Source of the DNA: Bacillota bacterium
Lineage (GTDB): Bacteria; Bacillota_A; Clostridia; Christensenellales; Aristaeellaceae
Direction of reading: 5' to 3'
DNA: 64,000 nucleotides
Assembly: GCA_023421735.1 (NCBI GenBank)
Contig: JAEZSP010000012.1
Span: 1 to 64,000, forward strand
The notes under the pieces were generated by a model that made no database searches, was not told where the DNA came from, and worked only from the letters and a program-made list of their open reading frames with translations. Numbering within the stretch: position 1 is the first letter of the stretch; each line of letters begins with the position of its first letter. The position numbers and the translations under genes are program-made. This document shows, in pieces, positions 8,968 through 16,842 of the stretch.

Positions 8968-9678
8968 ATGAATCAAACGGGCATTGACTGGACAGGCACA
9001 AAAGCGAATACAAAACTTGAAGAAACTCTCTTTTTCTATACAAGAAACGATTATTTAATCATTAATAACCTGCTCAGCGGCAATATGGATTTTATGTGGA
9101 AAGTTGCCAGGATCGCAATTCAAGATAATATCGGTGTGCTTAGAGAGCATTTTAACGGGGAGAGACCGCCGCTTGACGATAAAACCATTGCACGGCTCAA
9201 AAGCCGGATATGGGAAAACCTTGACAATAAGGAAAAAGCGGAAATGATTGAAGTCGCTAAAAATGATATTATGAATATTCTTGACGCGATGAAACCGACA
9301 AAAAGTGATGTTACACTCTACAGAATCATCATAATCGACGATGAAGGTTCTCGGCGGCCGTATACAAAATCCCTGCGCCACAACGTTGGCGATATTGTGG
9401 ATTTTAATCATCTTTCATCAACATGTATTCATCCGGGCTATGAAGACACCACGGGACCGGAAGAAAAAGCGGGCTATGAGTTTTATCGATATGAGATAAA
9501 CATTCCTGAAAATGGATTTGTTTTAGAGCTCGACCCGCTTTGTGAGGAAAATGAGGTTATTTTACCGCCTATGAAGTGTAGAATAACAAATATCCGCCGT
9601 GACAGCGGCAATGAAAAGTGCAGGGAAATCATTGAATGGGAGTATATCGAGAAATTGCCTGTAGATATTGTTGTGTAA
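8968..9678 (+). CDS. Putative ADP-ribosyltransferase-fold protein, isolated and AT-rich
   Basis: A 236-residue protein with no signal peptide or membrane segment. The C-terminal half shows the layout of R-S-E class mono-ADP-ribosyltransferases: Arg119 in LYRII, a Ser-Ser-Thr at 150-152 in FNHLSSTCIHP, and Glu194-x-Glu196 in CEENEVILPP, followed by a short beta hairpin. The N-terminal 110 residues are helical and match no family I recognise. The gene is visibly AT-richer than its neighbours, which suggests transfer. It stands alone with its own promoter and GGGAGG site. It could be a toxin or host-modifying effector, or a phage-related enzyme; function is inferred from motif layout only. Confidence 0.6.
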   Translation: MNQTGIDWTGTKANTKLEETLFFYTRNDYLIINNLLSGNMDFMWKVARIAIQDNIGVLREHFNGERPPLDDKTIARLKSRIWENLDNKEKAEMIEVAKNDIMNILDAMKPTKSDVTLYRIIIIDDEGSRRPYTKSLRHNVGDIVDFNHLSSTCIHPGYEDTTGPEEKAGYEFYRYEINIPENGFVLELDPLCEENEVILPPMKCRITNIRRDSGNEKCREIIEWEYIEKLPVDIVV

Positions 9679-9775
9679 AGGCTTGACAGACGCGGGGACG
9701 GGTCTACGATCATTTGAAGCCCAAGCCCCAAATTCCGGATTTTTCAGCTGCTCCGAACCTGTCCCCGTACGGGCG

Positions 9776-10297
9776 TCAGGATTCTTCGATGCGAAATGCC
9801 CACGCGCAGGCGGTCGTCTCGTCCGTGATGTCCGGGAAGCAGCTCAAACAGCGGCATTCGATCCGCGCGTCAATCGTCCGCGCAAACCCCGCATATTCAA
9901 CGATGCCAACGGACTTGCACGGGTGGTACGGCATGCCCTTTCGTTTGCGTGCCGTCTGAACGCGGCAATCCACGTTTCGCAAAACGAGGGTATCGTCCGT
10001 GCGCACGATTTCATAGTCGTTGATGCTGGCATATGCGCGCAGCGCGAGCGCCTGCGCAAGGCCGTCCAGCCCGGGTTTCTCCGAAAGACCCAGAAATTCC
10101 TTGATGCGCCTCGCTTCGATGACGGTATAGCGTCGCCATGCCTCGCCGTCGTGCACCATCGCCTCGTCCATGCCGTGCCTTTTTTCAATCGACTGAAACC
10201 ACACGCCGTCCAGCGCGAGCCAGTTTTTCGCCTGTGCTTCGATGAGCCGGATCAGTTCATCCTTCGACAGGCGTTCGAGCGTTTCTCGGTTGTTCAT
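9776..10297 (-). CDS. DUF6125-like conserved protein
   Basis: A 173-residue cytoplasmic protein. The N-terminus (LSKDELIRLIEAQAKNWLA followed by DGVWFQSIEKRHG and EAWRRYTVIEARRI) matches a family of unknown function that I know as DUF6125. The C-terminal part has a Cys/His set (VDCR, HPCKS, ECRCLSC) that could bind a metal or small ligand, as in 4-vinyl-reductase-like domains. The start is the second ATG (10297), eight bases after GGAGG; the first ATG is too close. Function unknown. Confidence 0.75.
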   Translation of the reverse strand: MNNRETLERLSKDELIRLIEAQAKNWLALDGVWFQSIEKRHGMDEAMVHDGEAWRRYTVIEARRIKEFLGLSEKPGLDGLAQALALRAYASINDYEIVRTDDTLVLRNVDCRVQTARKRKGMPYHPCKSVGIVEYAGFARTIDARIECRCLSCFPDITDETTACAWAFRIEES

Positions 10298-10330
10298 GCG
10301 CATATCCTCCGTTTTTGTCCATTATAACAC

Positions 10331-10369
10331 AAAAAACCGCCGGAACGGCATGCAGCCGTTCCGGCGGTT
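10331..10369 (-). terminator. Terminator of the YgaP-like gene
   Basis: A perfect 15-bp stem (10335-10349 with 10355-10369) with a five-base loop, followed on the minus strand by six T residues, directly after the small membrane protein gene. Confidence 0.9.
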
Positions 10370-10372
10370 TGC

Positions 10373-10567
10373 TTATTTCTCCTTCGGCCTCGTCGAGATA
10401 TGGAAGGGAAGATAGAGGGGGCAAAAGCCCATGAGCGCCGTCGCAAGAGGAATGAGTCCGATCAGTCCCAGCCACCTGTACCCGCCTTCCAGCAGGAAAA
10501 ACAGGCTGAATAGCGCGATTGCAATAATGATTCGAATCACTCGATCAATATTTCCAACATTCTTCAT
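10373..10567 (-). CDS. Small YgaP-like transmembrane protein (DUF2892)
   Basis: A 64-residue membrane protein. It opens with MKNVGNIDRVIRI, the conserved start of the DUF2892/YgaP transmembrane family, then two hydrophobic segments separated by a short turn and GFCPLY before a charged tail. In other bacteria this domain is linked to rhodanese or sits alone; its role is unclear. The start is the ATG at 10567; the longer frame would add ten residues without a good ribosome site. Confidence 0.85.
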   Translation of the reverse strand: MKNVGNIDRVIRIIIAIALFSLFFLLEGGYRWLGLIGLIPLATALMGFCPLYLPFHISTRPKEK

Positions 10568-10649
10568 ATGAAACCCTTCTTTCTGGATCACCGTCATGAT
10601 CTTGGCACCTATAATATACCCGAATGGAAGGGGTTTCTATGTGATGTTA

Positions 10650-11672
10650 TTACACGCACGACGCACGGTATCGCTTCACGGCCAGTAAATTCGCAACGAA
10701 CAGCACGGCAATGTACGCGCACAGCGATAAAAGCGGACCTGCGATTCCGGCAATCCCGTTTCCATAGACCATCACGCCCCGCAGCGCCGTGCTGCCGTAA
10801 TAGAGCGGCATGATCCGCGAGAGGATCGAAAGGTGGTATGGAAGGGTGTCGATGGGGATAAGCCCCGTAAAGAAGAACTGCGGCACGATCACGATGGGGA
10901 TAAACTGCATCACCTGAAATTCCGTCCGCGAGACAGCGGAAACGAGTATGCCAAACAAAACCGCCGAAAAAGCGATCAGGAGCATCACCAGGCCCGCGAG
11001 CCACCACGCGCCTGCGAAGGGCATCTTGAATACAAACTTTGCGAAGATGATTAAAAGCGCGCTCTGTGCGACCGCGAATACGCCGAATCCGGCAATATAG
11101 CCCCCGACGACCGAAACCACCCGCACGGGCGTCGCCATAAGCCGCTCGACCGTGCCCTGCGTCCGCTCGCGCACGAACGAAATGCCCGAAAAAATGAAGA
11201 TCATGAAAAACGACAGGATCCCCGTCAGCAGATACCCAATGCTGTCAAACGTGCTCTCGTCCGCATCGCCGTAGATAAAATCCACGTTGATGCTGCCGAT
11301 GGGGTTGAATTTCGCTGCCGCCGCCTTCATGGCGTTTGTCACCGCCTTGACCTTCACCGCATCCGGCTCCAGCATCAGTACGTGCACGCCGTTTGAATCC
11401 CGCGAGATGACCGCGTCGGCTTCTCCATTTTGGATCATCTCTGTTGCGGTCTCGTCGGCGCTTTTTTCGACGACCGCGATTCCTTCCTGCGCGGCAAGCG
11501 CGTCCGTCATCATCCCCGGAAGTCCGTCCGTCGCCATCACGGGCGTGAACGCGTTCTGGCCCAGTAAAAGATATAAAAGTGTCATGAGGAAGATAGGCGC
11601 GACCACGATCATCGCAAGGGATCGCTTGTCGTTGAGTACTTGCCGGATGATCCTTCTCGCAATACTCGTCAT
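10650..11672 (-). CDS. ABC-2 type transporter permease
   Basis: A 340-residue integral membrane subunit of an exporter. An N-terminal membrane segment (SLAMIVVAPIFLMTLLYLLLG) is followed by a large extracellular domain, then five C-terminal membrane segments with the ABC-2 signature region SFVRERTQGTVERLMATPV. The start (11672) is eight bases after GGAGG and overlaps the ATPase stop by four bases (ATGA). The substrate is unknown; homologues export drugs, antibiotics or lipids. Confidence 0.9.
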   Translation of the reverse strand: MTSIARRIIRQVLNDKRSLAMIVVAPIFLMTLLYLLLGQNAFTPVMATDGLPGMMTDALAAQEGIAVVEKSADETATEMIQNGEADAVISRDSNGVHVLMLEPDAVKVKAVTNAMKAAAAKFNPIGSINVDFIYGDADESTFDSIGYLLTGILSFFMIFIFSGISFVRERTQGTVERLMATPVRVVSVVGGYIAGFGVFAVAQSALLIIFAKFVFKMPFAGAWWLAGLVMLLIAFSAVLFGILVSAVSRTEFQVMQFIPIVIVPQFFFTGLIPIDTLPYHLSILSRIMPLYYGSTALRGVMVYGNGIAGIAGPLLSLCAYIAVLFVANLLAVKRYRASCV

Positions 11673-12379
11673 GCCTGCGCCTCCTTTGCCGAAAAAAACA
11701 GGCTCTCGATGTTTCCGTCCCCCGTTTTCGCAAGCAGGTTTTCCGTCCTGTCGTTGTAGATGAGCCGTCCGTCGTAGATGAGCGCCGTGCGGTTGCACTT
11801 TGCGGCTTCGTCCATGACGTGCGTCGAAATGACGATGCTTACGCCGCTGTCGCGCAGTTTGGCAAACTGCTCCCAGATCGATTGGCGTAGAATCGGGTCG
11901 ATCCCGACGGTCGGCTCGTCCAGGAGCAGATAACGCGGACGGTGCAGCAGCGCGACCGCGAGGGAAAGCCGCTTTTTCATGCCGCCCGAGTAGTTTGCAA
12001 CCAGCTTATGCGCGTCCTGATGGAGGTCGAGCATCGTCAATAGCTCCATGGAGCGCGCCCGAACACCCTTGAGGCGGTAGAGCCCGCCGAAAAACGTCAG
12101 ATTATCCAGCCCCGTCAGATCGTCGTACAGCGCGTCGTTCTGGGGCATGAACCCGATTTTTTCAAAAAGTTTCATCGACGGCACCCGAATGCCGTCGATT
12201 GTGATTTCTCCGTCATCCGCCTTGATCGCACCCAACAGCAGGCGGATGAGCGTCGTCTTGCCCGCCCCGGACGGCCCGAGCAGGCACAGAATTTCTCCGC
12301 ACTCGATGTCGATGCGAATGTCCTTCAGTACCTGTCTTTTGTCAAAACTCTTGGAAACCCCGCGCACTTGAATCGCCAT
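11669..12379 (-). CDS. ABC exporter ATP-binding protein
   Basis: A 236-residue ATPase. Walker A is GPSGAGKTT, the Q-loop MPQNDALYDDLT, the signature YSGGMKKRLS, Walker B YLLLDEPTVGID and the switch His STHVMDEA. The YSGGM signature and domain size are typical of drug/antibiotic exporter ATPases. The start is the ATG at 12379 eight bases after GGAG; the upstream ATG lacks spacing. It pairs with the downstream permease. Confidence 0.93.
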   Translation of the reverse strand: MAIQVRGVSKSFDKRQVLKDIRIDIECGEILCLLGPSGAGKTTLIRLLLGAIKADDGEITIDGIRVPSMKLFEKIGFMPQNDALYDDLTGLDNLTFFGGLYRLKGVRARSMELLTMLDLHQDAHKLVANYSGGMKKRLSLAVALLHRPRYLLLDEPTVGIDPILRQSIWEQFAKLRDSGVSIVISTHVMDEAAKCNRTALIYDGRLIYNDRTENLLAKTGDGNIESLFFSAKEAQA

Positions 12380-12415
12380 GAATACATCTCCCAGCATCGA
12401 CCAATGTTGAGGGTG

Positions 12416-12514
12416 TCAAAAGTCCATTCCCGTCCTCCGCCCGCAGTTCATTGCGTTCGTTGCCGATTTGCTGCGTCATGGGCCGCGGTAAAATCCTGGG
12501 AAATGGACTTTTGA
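12416..12514. repeat. Long-span inverted repeat in the leader of the ABC exporter
   Basis: TCAAAAGTCCATTCCC (12416-12431) is the inverted copy, apart from one missing T, of GGGAAATGGACTTTTGA (12498-12514). The arms are about 66 bases apart and lie between the minus-strand promoter and the ATPase start, so the transcript could form a large hairpin. The loop also has short complementary segments. Confidence 0.5.
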
Positions 12515-12535
12515 TCCGAATCACCAATTGTTCCC

Positions 12536-12563
12536 ATTATAGCACCCGAGCATCAAAATGCAA
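12536..12563 (-). promoter_or_regulatory. Promoter of the ABC exporter operon
   Basis: Minus strand -10 TATAAT (12536-12541), 16-bp spacer, -35 TTGCAT (12558-12563). It is nearly back to back with the plus-strand promoter at 12567. Confidence 0.7.
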
Positions 12564-12566
12564 GGG

Positions 12567-12595
12567 TTGACATCATTTGGCATTTCGTGTATACT
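12567..12595 (+). promoter_or_regulatory. Promoter of the tyrosine T-box transcript
   Basis: -35 TTGACA (12567-12572), 17-bp spacer, -10 TATACT (12590-12595), directly upstream of the T-box leader. Confidence 0.88.
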
Positions 12596-12601
12596 CCTTG
12601 C

Positions 12602-12893
12602 TAATATCATATGAAAATGCTGTGACGGCGAGGAGTACCGGATGTGAACCGTTCAGAGAGCCGCCGGGTGGTGTGAGGCGGTCTGTGCGCACCGGGAATA
12701 CACGCAAGAGCAGTCCACCAAACGGTCCGATTTGGGCTCAGTAGGCTGGAACGGGTTCGCCCGTTATCGTGGCAGAGTATCGCGGAGAAGTCCGCCGTAC
12801 TTGAAAAGGTTTGCGTCGTGAGGCGCAGACAAACTGAGGTGGTAACACGGGATTTGGCGCTCGTCCTCTATGCAAGGGGGAGGGCGTTTTCTG
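12602..12893 (+). promoter_or_regulatory. T-box leader with probable Tyr specifier
   Basis: The leader contains the T-box motif TGAGGTGGTAACACGG (12835-12850) followed by a terminator-like stem (about 12858-12892) ending in GTTTTCT. In the 3' arm of stem I the sequence GGGAATACACG places TAC (12699-12701) in the usual specifier context (GAA-NNN-A), pointing to tRNA-Tyr. A tyrosine-sensing switch in front of a tyrosine phenol-lyase-like gene suggests expression when charged tRNA-Tyr is low, which is unusual for a degradative enzyme. Confidence 0.85.
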
Positions 12894-12951
12894 TCCTCCG
12901 ACGGGGGTGCCGGCCAAAGGGCGCTCACCGAAATACGAAGGAGGATGACCC

Positions 12952-14400
12952 ATGGATCACATCACGTTCGCAAGCGGAAAACAGATCCCCCTGGAAATGC
13001 ACAAGGTGCGCATCGTTCAAAAGCTCAACCTCCCCCCGGTGGAACGTCGGCTGGAGGCAATCGCGGAAGCGGGAAACAACACGTTTTTGCTCAAAAACAA
13101 GGATATTTTTCTCGATATGCTCACCGACAGCGGCGTCAATGCCATGAGCGACAACCAGCTTGCCGCAATGATGATCGCGGATGACAGCTATGCGGGCAGC
13201 GCCACCTTCTCACGGCTCGAGAGCAAGGTGAATGAAATCTTCGCCACCAATTACTTCCTCCCCGCGCATCAGGGCCGCGCGTGCGAGCACATTCTGGCGC
13301 AGACCTTCGTCAAGCCCGGCAATGTCGTCCCCATGAATTTCCACTTTACGACGCCAAAGGCGCACATCACCCGGGTGGGCGGACGCGTGGAAGAATTGGT
13401 CATCGAGGAAGGCCTCAAAATCACGAGCGATCATCCCTTCAAAGGCAATTTTGATCTGGAACGGCTGCGCGCGCTCATCGAAAAAGAAGGGGCGGACAAC
13501 ATCCCCTTCATCCGCCTGGAAGCCGGCACGAATCTGATCGGCGGCCAGCCCTTCTCGCTCGAAAACGCACTCGCGGTTGCGGACATCGCCGAGGAATATG
13601 GCATTATGACGGTGCTCGACGCCTCGCTCTGGCAGGATAACCTCTATTTCATCAAAAAGCGCGAAGCGGCCTGCCGCGAGATGTCCACGCTCGAAATCAC
13701 CCAAAAACTCTCCGCCCGCATGGACATCATTTATTTCTCCGCGCGCAAGCTCGGCTTCGCCCGCGGCGGCGGCCTCTGCATGCGCTCGAAGGAGCTGTGC
13801 GAGAAGATGAAGGAGCTCGTGCCCATGTTCGAGGGCTTCCTCACCTACGGCGGGATGAGCGTGCGCGAGATGGAAGCAATCGCCGTCGGCCTTGCGGAGA
13901 CGCTCGACGAGTCGGTGATCGCCCAGGGGCCGCAGTTCATCGAGTACATGTGCAACGAACTGATCAAGCGCGGCGTCCCCGTCGTCACCCCGCCGGGCGG
14001 TCTCGGCTGCCATCTGGATGCCATGCGGTTCTTGCCCCACATTCCGCAGCCCCAGTACCCCGCCGGCTGCCTCGCGGCTGCCGCGTACATCGCCGGCGGC
14101 ATCCGTGGCATGGAGCGCGGCACCATTTCCGAGCAGCGCGAGCCGGACGGCACCGAACCCCTTGCCGAAATGGAGCTTTTGCGCCTTGCCATGCCCCGTC
14201 GCGTGTTCACGCTCTCGCAGGTGGAATACGCCATCGACCGCATTGCCTGGCTGTATGAGAATCGCGAACTCGTGGGCGGCCTGAAGTTTGTGGAAGAGCC
14301 CTCGACCCTGCGCTTCTTCTTCGGACGCCTCGCTCCCATCGGCGATTGGCAGGAAAAGCTTGCCGCAAAGTTCCGCAAGGATCTGGGCGACAGCCTGTAA
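12952..14400 (+). CDS. Tyrosine phenol-lyase / tryptophanase family enzyme (TPL-like)
   Basis: PLP beta-eliminating lyase of 482 residues. NTFLLKNKDIFLDMLTDSG, DDSYAGS (Tyr80), PAHQGRACE, the PLP lysine Lys266 in FSARK and MPRRVFT are visible. The active-site segment RGMERG keeps Met387 and Arg389, matching the phenol-recognising Met/Arg of tyrosine phenol-lyase and not the Val/Ile of tryptophanase. Two deviations stand out: the usual DATR/DSAR becomes DASL (no Arg at the PLP O3' contact), and the SGKKD/SAKKD motif becomes SARKL. A Tyr T-box controls it. Likely tyrosine to phenol, pyruvate and ammonia, but the substitutions could mean another substrate. Confidence 0.8.
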   Translation: MDHITFASGKQIPLEMHKVRIVQKLNLPPVERRLEAIAEAGNNTFLLKNKDIFLDMLTDSGVNAMSDNQLAAMMIADDSYAGSATFSRLESKVNEIFATNYFLPAHQGRACEHILAQTFVKPGNVVPMNFHFTTPKAHITRVGGRVEELVIEEGLKITSDHPFKGNFDLERLRALIEKEGADNIPFIRLEAGTNLIGGQPFSLENALAVADIAEEYGIMTVLDASLWQDNLYFIKKREAACREMSTLEITQKLSARMDIIYFSARKLGFARGGGLCMRSKELCEKMKELVPMFEGFLTYGGMSVREMEAIAVGLAETLDESVIAQGPQFIEYMCNELIKRGVPVVTPPGGLGCHLDAMRFLPHIPQPQYPAGCLAAAAYIAGGIRGMERGTISEQREPDGTEPLAEMELLRLAMPRRVFTLSQVEYAIDRIAWLYENRELVGGLKFVEEPSTLRFFFGRLAPIGDWQEKLAAKFRKDLGDSL

Positions 14401-14406
14401 ACAATC

Positions 14407-14449
14407 AAACATGGCGTACGATTCGTTTGATGAATCGTACGCCATGTTT
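14407..14449. terminator. Perfect 18-bp hairpin between convergent genes
   Basis: 14407-14424 pairs exactly with 14432-14449 around a seven-base loop. It lies just after the lyase stop and reaches the OsmC stop on the other strand. The arms end in AAA/TTT, so it may act as a shared terminator, though the T-run is short. Confidence 0.7.
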
Positions 14450-14883
14450 CAGCCCAGTTGAATCGATACCGGGGTCGCGTTTTTGAGATTGTCGCTGACG
14501 GGACATCGGTCTTCGATGGCAGCGCGCCATGTTTCGAGCGTCTTTTGATCCGTATCCGCGTCGGGTTTGAGCGTCAGCCGGATCTCCCGGTAACCCGCGC
14601 GCGCCGCGTTCGACGTTCCCTGAAACCGCGCGGGATCGAGCGCGCCCTCCGCCTCGATCGTGAGTCCCTTGAGCGCAAAGCCCATCTCGGCGGCGACCAC
14701 GTGCCCCACGACATTCAGACATCCCGATACGGCCGCCAGCACGTACTCGACGGGGTTTGCCCCTGCGTCTGCGCCGCCCAGCGCCTTCGGTTCGTCGATG
14801 ATCATCTGAAACTGCCGCGCCTTGACGATTGTCTTTGTCGCGCTCTCGGCATGTGCCGATGTGGAAAATGTCAGGATACCCAT
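14449..14883 (-). CDS. OsmC/Ohr family peroxiredoxin-like protein
   Basis: A 144-residue OsmC-fold protein. GANPVEYVLAAVSGCLNV contains the first redox Cys of the family and EDRCPVSDNL contains the second. OsmC and Ohr proteins reduce organic hydroperoxides in the cytoplasm using this Cys pair. The start is the ATG at 14883, nine bases after GGGAGG; the longer frame has no ribosome site. Confidence 0.9.
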   Translation of the reverse strand: MGILTFSTSAHAESATKTIVKARQFQMIIDEPKALGGADAGANPVEYVLAAVSGCLNVVGHVVAAEMGFALKGLTIEAEGALDPARFQGTSNAARAGYREIRLTLKPDADTDQKTLETWRAAIEDRCPVSDNLKNATPVSIQLG

Positions 14884-14958
14884 TTTGTACGTCCTCCCGC
14901 TTTTCTCGCGTTTGCGCATATGCTGTGCAGGAGGTATTGTTGCCCCAAAGACGGTTTG

Positions 14959-16176
14959 TTATGATTGTGCCCGGCGGTATGCAAGCGCCGTATCATACAC
15001 GGCGACGATGTTCTCGGTCGGCACGCCCGGCTGTATGTTGTGAACCTGCGTGAATACATAGCCGCCGCCCGGCGCAAATGTTTCGATCAGCGCGCGCGAT
15101 TCCCGGCGGACGTCATCCACGCTGCCGTTTGTCATGGTTTCGGATGTGTTCGCGCCACCGCCCCAGAAGCTCAGGCGCTTGCCGTATTCCTTTTTCAGGT
15201 GGACGGGGTCCATGTTCTTGGCGGAAAGCTGCACGGGATTGAGAACCTGCACCCCCGCGTCGATCAAATCGGGAATGAGCGGCTCAATGGAGCCGCAGCT
15301 GTGCAAAAACACCCGGACATCCGGATAGTGGTTCTGCACAAACTGATACTGCCTGCTGTGGTAGGGGTAGATCATATCACGGTACGTTTTGGGCGCGATT
15401 TGCGGCGCCTGCTGCGTGCCAAGGTCGTCGCCAAATTGCAGCACCTGAATGTATTTCGCCACACGCGGCAAGAGTTTTTCGAGATTGCGCATGTAGTTCT
15501 CACACAGACGGTTGAAATAATAGTGCATCAAGTCCGGCTCCAGCAGGAGGTTGGCATAGAAATCCTCGTAGCCAAAGTCCATCTGCCCGGCTTCAAAGAT
15601 GTTTCCGCCAAAGGGCAGTAAAATGGCCTTGTCGGTGGTCTCAGAAAGCGATTTGATTTCGTGCTCCAGAAAATCGAGATCCGCATCGCTCAAACCCGCG
15701 ATCGGCACCCGGTCGATGTCGTCCTCGGTCTCGCAGCCCTGATACGGATGCGCCACCTGATCAAAATACAGGCTCGTGGCAGGCTTTTTCGCCCATTTTT
15801 TCCCGTTCAGGTAGAGATAGGCGCTGCCGTCTTTTTCGATCACGGGATCGTATCCGTTGGGCGCCATGACCGGCGTGCCATCCGGCAACGCGATCTGCTT
15901 CCACCCTTCGTCGATGGAGATGCCAAACGCGGGGCAGCGCTGGTGCGCCTGTACCACGTCGCCGCCGAATCGCGACAAAACCTCGGGCTGCGGTTCTGCA
16001 AGCTGCTGGAAAATATCGTATAATTTTGCGGGCGGAAGGTCCAATCCCAAATGCTGAACCAGTTTGTGATAGGCGATGGCGTGGATGCCGGTCGAGCGCA
16101 TCGCACCGAAATCGATCCCCAGCTCGTCCGGCTCCCGATGGTTCAGCGTTTCGATGATTCGTTCTCTGGATGTCAT
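14959..16176 (-). CDS. Uroporphyrinogen decarboxylase-family methyltransferase
   Basis: A 405-residue (beta/alpha)8 protein of the UroD/MtaA/CmuA superfamily. The N-terminus TSRERIIETLNHREPDELGIDFG, QFGDDLGTQQAPQI and FLHSCGSI are typical of the corrinoid-methyltransferase branch. The His-x-Cys in HSCG is a zinc ligand in MtaA-type enzymes and is absent from true UroD. GGAGG lies seven bases before the ATG. It probably moves methyl groups to or from a corrinoid protein or thiol; no corrinoid protein gene lies next to it. A second family member is at 52936-53937. Confidence 0.87.
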   Translation of the reverse strand: MTSRERIIETLNHREPDELGIDFGAMRSTGIHAIAYHKLVQHLGLDLPPAKLYDIFQQLAEPQPEVLSRFGGDVVQAHQRCPAFGISIDEGWKQIALPDGTPVMAPNGYDPVIEKDGSAYLYLNGKKWAKKPATSLYFDQVAHPYQGCETEDDIDRVPIAGLSDADLDFLEHEIKSLSETTDKAILLPFGGNIFEAGQMDFGYEDFYANLLLEPDLMHYYFNRLCENYMRNLEKLLPRVAKYIQVLQFGDDLGTQQAPQIAPKTYRDMIYPYHSRQYQFVQNHYPDVRVFLHSCGSIEPLIPDLIDAGVQVLNPVQLSAKNMDPVHLKKEYGKRLSFWGGGANTSETMTNGSVDDVRRESRALIETFAPGGGYVFTQVHNIQPGVPTENIVAVYDTALAYRRAQS

Positions 16177-16218
16177 GTCTGTTCCTCCGTATCTTTCATT
16201 TGCGCGCAGGGCTACATC

Positions 16219-16842
16219 TCACAATCCCCGCACATAGCAGTCATAAAATACCTTTGCCGAGCGATAGAGCTTCCAACGGTTCGTGTAAATCAGCACCATC
16301 AGGTTTGAAAGCCAGAATGCGAAGAGATAGGCCGGCAACGCACGGATGACAAGATAACCGCCCAGCATCGACATGCCGCCCACCGCCATGCAGCCGTCCA
16401 CGTCGGATGACGTCTGTTTGCCGTGCAGCGCCATCCGTACGGTCATTTGGAGCACGGCAAGGATCAGCGCGTAGACCAGCGAGACTTCGAACCGGGTGAT
16501 CGCGCTCCAAACGCCAAAGGAGACCGCAATGGTCTTTCCGCCCCGCAAGCCGACAAACGGCGAAAAGGCATGCCCCAGCACCGGCATGATGGCGACAAGG
16601 GCGATCGTCCATCCATTGATGAACCCGCCCTCCGTCAGGATCTTCAGCGGCAGATATCCCTTCATGAATTCCAGAAAGATTCCCAGCATTCCAAGCCTGT
16701 ATCCGGTCGCGTGCCATAGGTTGAACGAGCCGGGATTCCCATCGCCCACGCGCCGAATGTCCACGTGGGCGGCCAGGCCAAGCCAAAAGGCAAACATCAG
16801 AGATCCGCTCAAAAATCCAATCAGCGCATATAGGATGATCAC
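16219..16842 (-). CDS. PlsY-like glycerol-3-phosphate acyltransferase homologue
   Basis: A 207-residue polytopic membrane protein. Three PlsY signatures are present in altered form: SGSLMFAFWLG, GDGNPGSFN and GHAFSPFVGLRGGKTIA. PlsY transfers acyl from acyl-phosphate to glycerol-3-phosphate, but this copy is divergent and is translationally coupled (GTGA overlap) to a CrtQ-like glycosyltransferase. That suggests acylation of a glycosylated lipid or carotenoid rather than housekeeping phospholipid synthesis. The start is GTG at 16842. Confidence 0.8.
   Translation of the reverse strand: MIILYALIGFLSGSLMFAFWLGLAAHVDIRRVGDGNPGSFNLWHATGYRLGMLGIFLEFMKGYLPLKILTEGGFINGWTIALVAIMPVLGHAFSPFVGLRGGKTIAVSFGVWSAITRFEVSLVYALILAVLQMTVRMALHGKQTSSDVDGCMAVGGMSMLGGYLVIRALPAYLFAFWLSNLMVLIYTNRWKLYRSAKVFYDCYVRGL

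Noticed and set aside
9690..9775. Inverted repeat around the end of the ART-like gene (GGGGACGGGT with ACCTGTCCCC)
   Set aside because: I looked for an attachment site or IS boundary, but there is no matching copy upstream of the gene and no transposase.
12623..12700. A CRISPR-like or tRNA-like fold in the 12.6-12.9 kb region
   Set aside because: The structure is explained by the T-box leader.
13210..14445. A 411-codon open frame on the minus strand
   Set aside because: Antisense to the TPL-like gene, without a ribosome site.
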